64,000 nucleotides of DNA. Origin: Zanthoxylum bungeanum. Taxonomy: Eukaryota; Streptophyta; Magnoliopsida; Sapindales; Rutaceae. Every line of letters starts with the position of its first letter. The stretch's first letter is position 1. The stretch is from positions 124,001 to 188,000 of the forward strand of contig SKCR01036751.1 of the NCBI GenBank assembly GCA_019454045.1. The letters are read 5' to 3'. Shown here in pieces: positions 58,968-64,000 of this stretch. A model generated the notes under the pieces. That model was not told the origin of the DNA and made no database searches. It saw only the letters and a list, made by a program, of their open reading frames with translations. Both the position numbers and the translations under genes were made by a program.

Positions 58968-60359
58968 GTTAAGAAAGTATATGCATTACCATCAAATTTA
59001 TGTAGCTTGATTTTTAAAATAACTATTATCTCCTTCACTCCTTGAGTGAGAGACATTGATTGAATGGTAAAAATTCTTTCTTTTATAATTGAATACGGGA
59101 AAAAATTATCCGAATTCATACTTTAAAAAATCTTTAAGCTTGATATTTCAAAATCTGATTATAATTGGACTTTAGTTGTCGTCTGCTCAAGTCCAATAAC
59201 AAAGTCATGCACAATGACACTTATTCCGATTAGAATCTTCCTCCTCATTAATTACTAGTTATTCAAGTTTTTGATTTTCTTATATTTGTATTTTCAATTT
59301 AGGGTATAGTCTCCGAAAATCTAGTCTTTCATTGGTTTACATAGCCTTGAGTATTAAGGTTTCATTCTCCATCTGACACTTGTCTGTCACTAAACTTCTT
59401 TTAACTGCATGAGGTACATTTATCACATGCTATGTTGAAATACAAGTGTAAGTGTAATTACACTTATGATTATGCATGTTAAACTGAGCCTACATATTAA
59501 ATTAAGTGGGTTGTCATTAAAGCCCATTAACTTTGGATTATGGTACATGACCTCGTGTATTTCAATATGCTAATATATGAATCAGAATACCTTCATACTA
59601 TACCTCCAAGTGATTAATAGATTTCGAAGTAGATTCTCTCTGGAGTGATTTGAATTCAGAGTTGACATATCTCGAAGTGAATTGACATTAGAGTGATGTA
59701 ACACATGCCATTATTCCAAGTTATCTCCGAGTTTTTTCGGAGGTTCCGGGATAGTACCATGACTGATATCCTTATTCTATTATACCTTTGTATGTCCAAC
59801 ACAATTTCATCGAGGAAACTTGCCGAGAAAGATTCTTTGGTATGACAACACATGACTAAATAGAATATGGCTAAATTTAGGCACCTAGAATAATAAACAA
59901 AGAAATGAGTAAAAATTAGAACTCAACTTATTTTGAAATATTTAATTAAAAAATCCATTCTCTCTTATATTTATTTGGAGTAGGTTTTCAAACCATGTTG
60001 AATAGACCCTTAAATTACTATTGTGTGATTTTGATTCTCTCGTAGACAATACATTAAGTTGTATAATCTATCTTATTATTAACTAATCAAACTCATAACA
60101 TTATAGTTTGCTATTAGTTAAAAGATGAACATAATTATTTTAATAATGAACAATCGACGTTCACATTCTGCCATATATATATTTTTTTCTCATAGGCAAA
60201 AAAGGATGAAGTTAAGGACATTCTGGTAATTCAGGTGAAAACCGTCAAGTGGGGGTCTTCCTCAATGGTCATGTGAAGGCAAGCAAGTTAACAACAGAAA
60301 ACACTTTAAAAAGAAACGTTGTAAGCAAATGTCAAAACAGAGAGGGGGATTTTTGGGGC
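58968..60359. other. Intergenic DNA upstream of the kinase gene
   Basis: AT-rich with no supported gene. A palindrome AAGTGTAATTACACTT occurs near 59450. A TATATATATTTTTTT stretch at about 60174-60188 could act as a TATA element for the gene, but no start site can be fixed from sequence. Confidence 0.5.
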
Positions 60360-60542
60360 GGGCTTTAGGCTTTACGCTAGGTTTGGTTTCAGAGGAAACT
60401 CTGATCATCAATCAGCTCATAGCCTTCGAATCCCAACCGTTGATCCTGCTAGCTTCTCATCATCAAAATTCATCAACCGCCCTTGATTAATCTCTCTCTC
60501 TCTCTCTGTGATCTACTTCGTCTCAAAGATTCCATCAAGATT
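60360..60542 (+). promoter_or_regulatory. Probable 5'-UTR first exon of the PI4K gamma gene
   Basis: Less AT-rich sequence with a (CT)n run at 60491-60508, ending AAGATT/GTGAGTTTTT with a donor GT at 60543-60544, in keeping with a non-coding first exon. The (CT)n run is typical of plant leaders. The start is approximate. Confidence 0.55.
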
Positions 60543-60735
60543 GTGAGTTTTTTTCCTTCGTTCATCACTACTTGTTTGAGCTTCATGAATAAAAGATAGT
60601 TCTTTTCATACGCTGTTTGAATTTTGATCATCGGAAGGTTCTGTCTTGCTTAGCGATCCGTTTGGTTGGTAAGAAAATGCGTTAAAAGAGAAAACAAATG
60701 AAAGGAAGAAAAATTGAAAAATTCGAACTTCATGC

Positions 60736-60780
60736 CTCTTTCTTTCTTTCTTTCTTTTTTTTTTTTTTTTTTTTTTTTTT
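60736..60780. repeat. (CTTT)n and poly-T run
   Basis: Four to five CTTT units followed by about 25 T, directly before the MITE in the intron. Confidence 0.95.
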
Positions 60781-60792
60781 GGGGGCTGATTA

Positions 60793-61377
60793 GGGTCAGT
60801 TTGGTTGAACGGAGCGGGGGGAGGGATTTTAATAGAGGGGTGTAGAGGGAATTAATTTTAATTAAATATATATTTAGTTCAGAGGAGAGTAGGGGAGATA
60901 AGAGTTTTTAATTAAATATATGTTTAGTTAAAGAAGGGAGATAAGAGATTTTAAAACTAATTTATTATTTTATTCTTATAGTATTTTATAAATAAAATTA
61001 AAATAATATAAGCTTAGCTTATCTTTGAATTAAACAAATAATAAAATTAAAATTAAAAGTTATACATAATACGTGTTATTAAAAATAAAATTAAAATAAA
61101 TATAAGATAAAAGAATAAAAAGAATTGAATGGTGAAGCAAATATAAGAGAGATTTGTAATTAAGATAATTTTGGATTTTAATGTATAAATAGGGATAATT
61201 TAGTCAATGTATTAATATTTAATTGCTCACTTTCTCTCTCCTCCAAAACCCCTCACTTTTGGAGGGGAGCAAAAATTGGCTTATGAGGGATTTTGTTCCC
61301 CTCCCCTCCAAAAAATCATAATTTAAAATAATCTCTCCCCTCCCCTCCCCTCCAAAAACCCCCAACCAAACAGACCC
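60793..61377. mobile_element. PIF/Harbinger-type MITE (585 bp) in the intron
   Basis: Ends GGGTCAGTTTGGTTG and, reversed, GGGTCTGTTTGGTTG (14 of 15), flanked by TTA on both sides (60790-60792 and 61378-61380). A TWA duplication is typical of PIF/Harbinger. The subterminal parts are G-rich at the left and C-rich at the right (CCCCTCCCCTCC), forming longer complementary arms. No ORF. Confidence 0.85.
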
Positions 61378-61998
61378 TTAATGTCAAAATGAGATGAGAT
61401 GAGCAATTCAGTGAAGGCTCTATGATCTCTTATCGACTGTATAAACTGCTTGATTTTTTTTTTAATTTCCATTTATATTTTCTCTTAGCTTTCTCATCAA
61501 TCAGACGCAGTCTTGTAGAAGACGAGGCAAGTTTGCGAATATGGGTAGTATTAAAAAAATTGTTTATTTTTAAAATAAATTAGCAAAAATGTGTATATAT
61601 ATTGTTATTTATCAGCACATACTTACGCGCGTATATGAGTAAAATATGCTTACTAACAAGGAAAGAAAGTAAAGATGGATAAATTGTTAAAAAAAAGTGC
61701 TGATAACTTGATCAATAAGTTTTTGTAAGGGCTTGCTTGTATTATTGGAAGGAATTGGGGTTATTACCGAGACCAACCATGATCATATGTTTTTTTTTAC
61801 AAGTATTGCTAAAGTCTGTCTTTACTCATCATTTATTTCTGTTTTTCTTAAGCTAGTCTACGTTGGATCTTCTTTAGTGCTTATGGATTTTTTTGTCTGA
61901 TCTGAATATATCTGAATTTGGGTTGTTTCAAATGCACTTTGAAAATTCTGTGTTTAATTTTTGCTGATTTTGATTCTACTAGTTATGCAGTAGTATCC

Positions 61999-62108
61999 AT
62001 GAATACTCCAATGTAGCTATTTGTTACATTTCATTCTTGTTTCGGATGTGAATGATCGAGGGGATGATTATGCACTGTGATTCTGTTGATGGTTGATTGG
62101 CTTGTGGA
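61999..62108 (+). promoter_or_regulatory. Upstream ORFs in the 5' UTR
   Basis: If the exon starts at 61991, short ATG ORFs precede the main start: 61999-62016 (5 codons), 62052-62096 (14 codons) and one opening at 62089. They could lower translation of the kinase. Whether they are in the mRNA depends on the true acceptor. Confidence 0.45.
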
Positions 62109-62175
62109 TATCTCTCATTCAATTGGTGTCGTACTGGAACCTGTTTGAGGGACTGGAAGAATTTATACTGTACCC

Positions 62176-64000
62176 ATGTCACATAAATTTAGGAGCCCTG
62201 TTCAAACTCGGATGGTTGTTGCAGTTTTTAATGGTCCACACAGTGGTGAGTACAATGGGAGTTTGGGTTCAAAATCTGCTGGGAGAAGGCGAGTGTTTGT
62301 ACAGACTGAGACAGGCTGTGTCATGGGGATGGAGTTGGGTCGGAATGACAATGCCCACACTGTGGAAAGAAGGTTACAACTTGCTCTCAATGTCCCTACT
62401 GATGAGAGCTCCTTGACATTCAGGGATCTTACAGTAAACAATGATCTTAGTGCTATTCGAAAGGATTCTGCTCTTCTTCTAACTAGGAATTCCATGCCTA
62501 AGAGCTCATCAACTCCATGTCTTTCACCTAGGGAAAACCAGCAGAGGGATCAGAGTGGTCCAATTGAGATATTGGGGCACTTGAGTTCCTACTCTAGAAT
62601 GAATGAAATTGTCAAGGAAATTGTGAAGGGCATCGAGAATGGTGTTGAACCCATCCCAATCCATGGTGGGCTTGGAGGTGCATACTACTTCAGAAACAAT
62701 GAAGGTGAGAATGTTGCTATTGTGAAACCGGCTGATGAGGAACCTTTTGCACCAAACAATCCAAAAGGCTTTGTAGGGAAAGCTCTTGGGCAGCCAGGCC
62801 TGAAACGTTCTGTGAGAGTTGGGGAAACAGGATTCCGGGAAGTAGCTGCCTACCTTCTAGACTATGATCACGTTGCTAATGTGCCCCCAACTGTTCTTGT
62901 GAAGGTTAGGCATTCCATCTTTAATCTCAATGATGGTATGATTGGAAAAAAGATTCAGAATGGCCAGAAGGTTATCAAGATTGCATCTCTGCAGCAGTTC
63001 ATTCTCCATGACTTTGAAGCTAGTGACCATGGAACCTCAAGCTTTCCTGTTACGGCTATACATAGAATAGGGATATTGGATATTAGGATTTTCAACACCG
63101 ATAGGCATGCAGGAAACCTTTTGGTGAGGAAACTTGATGGGGTAGGGAGGTTTGGTCAGGTGGATCTTATCCCAATTGATCATGGTCTTTGCTTGCCAGA
63201 GAGCTTGGAAGACCCGTACTTTGAGTGGATCCATTGGCCTCAGGCTTCAATTCCCTTCTCCGAGGATGAGCTTGCATATATTAGAAATCTTGATCCAGCT
63301 CGTGATTCTGAGATGCTGCAGAAAGAGCTGCCCATGATTCGGGAGGCATGCCTACGAGTTTTGGTACTCTGCACAATATTCCTCCAGGATGCAGCTGCGT
63401 TTGGACTATGTCTTGCTGAAATTGGTGAGATGATGACAAGGGAATTTCGTAGTGTAGATGAGAAGCCAAGTGAGCTTGAGGTTGTATGCCTCGAGGCTAA
63501 GAGGAATGTAACAGAGAGGGAAATTACATGCTTTGATGCTGAGAGTGGAGAAGATGACATTCAGTTTGATATCGATTGTGAGGATGCAGAGTTTGACCTG
63601 GCATCAAAGATGTCTAGAGATTTCGTAAACCAAGGGTCACTTAATTATGGTCAAACCCTGACATCTAAACTAGAGAGTTTTGCGGAGGATGAAGCTGAGG
63701 GGAATATAGAGCCACATGGCGACTGCCTTCAAACTGCATCCGAGCTGTTCCAGTCTCTAAACAAAGCAAACTCCCATGAGAGAAGCCAAAATTACCAAAA
63801 TGGAAAACCAGAAGGCAAATATCAGATGGGTTCCATATCCGAGAGCACAAGAAGCGCACATGAGATGTTATCGACAACCACAAGCTTTGTGAAGCTCACT
63901 GATATGAGCGAAGAAGAATGGATACTGTTTCTTGAAAACTTTAAGGAGCTTCTTCACCCTGCCTTGGCCAAGCGGAGATGCACGACTATTGGACAGAGGC
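62176..64000 (+). CDS. PI4KG7: Phosphatidylinositol 4-kinase gamma (type II), 608 codons, C-terminus outside window
   Basis: Type II PI 4-kinase gamma of plants: phosphorylates phosphatidylinositol at the 4 position; some gamma members instead act mainly as protein kinases (family knowledge). Open without a break from ATG 62176 to the window end. N-terminal ubiquitin-like region at about residues 30-100 (RRVFVQTETGCVMGMELGR). Kinase domain: glycine-rich GLGGAYYF (residues 166-172 region), ATP-binding Lys184 in VAIVKPADEEPF, then QPGLKRSVRVGETGFREVAA, catalytic loop D309-R-H-A-G-N314 in FNTDRHAGNLLVRK, and the DFG-like D335-H-G in LIPIDHGLCLPE. All expected catalytic residues are present. An acidic stretch (SGEDDIQFDIDCEDAEFD) follows, then MSEEEWILFLENFKELLHPA near the end. 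The start is the first ATG in frame before the conserved part. Family members have about 560-650 residues, so few are missing. Paralog number 7 is by overall resemblance. Confidence 0.95.
   Translation, partial: MSHKFRSPVQTRMVVAVFNGPHSGEYNGSLGSKSAGRRRVFVQTETGCVMGMELGRNDNAHTVERRLQLALNVPTDESSLTFRDLTVNNDLSAIRKDSALLLTRNSMPKSSSTPCLSPRENQQRDQSGPIEILGHLSSYSRMNEIVKEIVKGIENGVEPIPIHGGLGGAYYFRNNEGENVAIVKPADEEPFAPNNPKGFVGKALGQPGLKRSVRVGETGFREVAAYLLDYDHVANVPPTVLVKVRHSIFNLNDGMIGKKIQNGQKVIKIASLQQFILHDFEASDHGTSSFPVTAIHRIGILDIRIFNTDRHAGNLLVRKLDGVGRFGQVDLIPIDHGLCLPESLEDPYFEWIHWPQASIPFSEDELAYIRNLDPARDSEMLQKELPMIREACLRVLVLCTIFLQDAAAFGLCLAEIGEMMTREFRSVDEKPSELEVVCLEAKRNVTEREITCFDAESGEDDIQFDIDCEDAEFDLASKMSRDFVNQGSLNYGQTLTSKLESFAEDEAEGNIEPHGDCLQTASELFQSLNKANSHERSQNYQNGKPEGKYQMGSISESTRSAHEMLSTTTSFVKLTDMSEEEWILFLENFKELLHPALAKRRCTTIGQR

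Larger units (their letters stand above)
60543..61990 (+). other. Probable 5'-UTR intron of the PI4K gamma gene
   Basis: Inferred from the donor GTGAGT at 60543 and the acceptor TTATGCAG ending at 61990 after a T-rich stretch. It contains a CTTT/T run (60736-60780) and a Harbinger-type MITE (60793-61377). Other acceptors before the start codon are possible. Confidence 0.55.

Noticed and set aside
60793..61377. Interpretation as a hAT element
   Set aside because: The 8 bases on either side do not match (GCTGATTA and TTAATGTC), while TTA is shared, which fits PIF/Harbinger.
62093..62416. Plus-strand ORF overlapping the kinase start
   Set aside because: It begins with TTG and is in another frame from the kinase; no family signal.
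62202..62495. 97-codon minus-strand ORF, and other minus-strand ORFs to 63883
   Set aside because: Antisense to the conserved kinase coding sequence.

Overview
This window is nuclear DNA of a flowering plant, probably a eudicot. The evidence is Ty1/copia and Ty3/gypsy LTR retrotransposons with plant-type primer sites, plant MITEs and a tRNA-like SINE, AT-rich intergenic DNA with microsatellites, and one plant-type gene at the right edge. There is no operon structure, CRISPR array or rRNA. About 55 kb is a nest of retrotransposons and about 1.8 kb is the host coding sequence.

Layout. (1) 1-831 is the tail of a copia LTR inserted into an old minus-strand gypsy element of the Tat/Ogre type. That gypsy is visible in pieces: integrase, second RNase H and RT/RNase H at 837-2393, protease and gag at 6665-8716, gag start at 28805-28863, primer site and LTR from about 28884 to 29618. 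(2) A 4.3-kb solo-LTR-like block (2394-6664) interrupts the gypsy between protease and RT. (3) A copia element (8722-28804, target duplication TGCTC) interrupts the gypsy gag gene 19 codons after its start, and a second copia of the same family (10490-20633, target duplication GAAGA) sits inside the first one's 5' LTR. (4) 28911-33712 holds the gypsy LTR, a hAT-like non-autonomous element (30545-31052), an LTR-like stretch and a decayed, possibly spliced minus-strand ORF. (5) 33806-46512 is a decayed LTR retrotransposon that split a SINE-like repeat; it carries an intact-ended 3,965-bp solo LTR (40319-44283, target duplication ACCGT) related to the block at 2394-6664. (6) 47203-57040 is a third copia of the same broad family, on the minus strand, with the best preserved gag, protease, integrase, RT and RNase H. 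(7) 57041-60300 is the upstream flank of the host gene, with two more SINE copies, a 146-bp foldback MITE and an AT-rich hairpin. (8) From about 60360 to the end lies a gene for a type II phosphatidylinositol 4-kinase gamma (PI4K gamma 7-like), with a probable 5'-UTR intron that holds a 585-bp Harbinger-type MITE and an uninterrupted coding sequence from 62176 past the window end.

The most unusual signal is a dense series of short near-perfect palindromes in the copia LTRs and leaders. Each is an inverted repeat of 6-12 bp around a 3-base centre, nearly always TGG, TAG or TTG on the element's sense strand. Nine occur in 297 bp of one LTR. They recur in every copy, in the leader, and in the unrelated decayed element at 33806-46512, and at least one pair of copies shows a compensating change in both arms.
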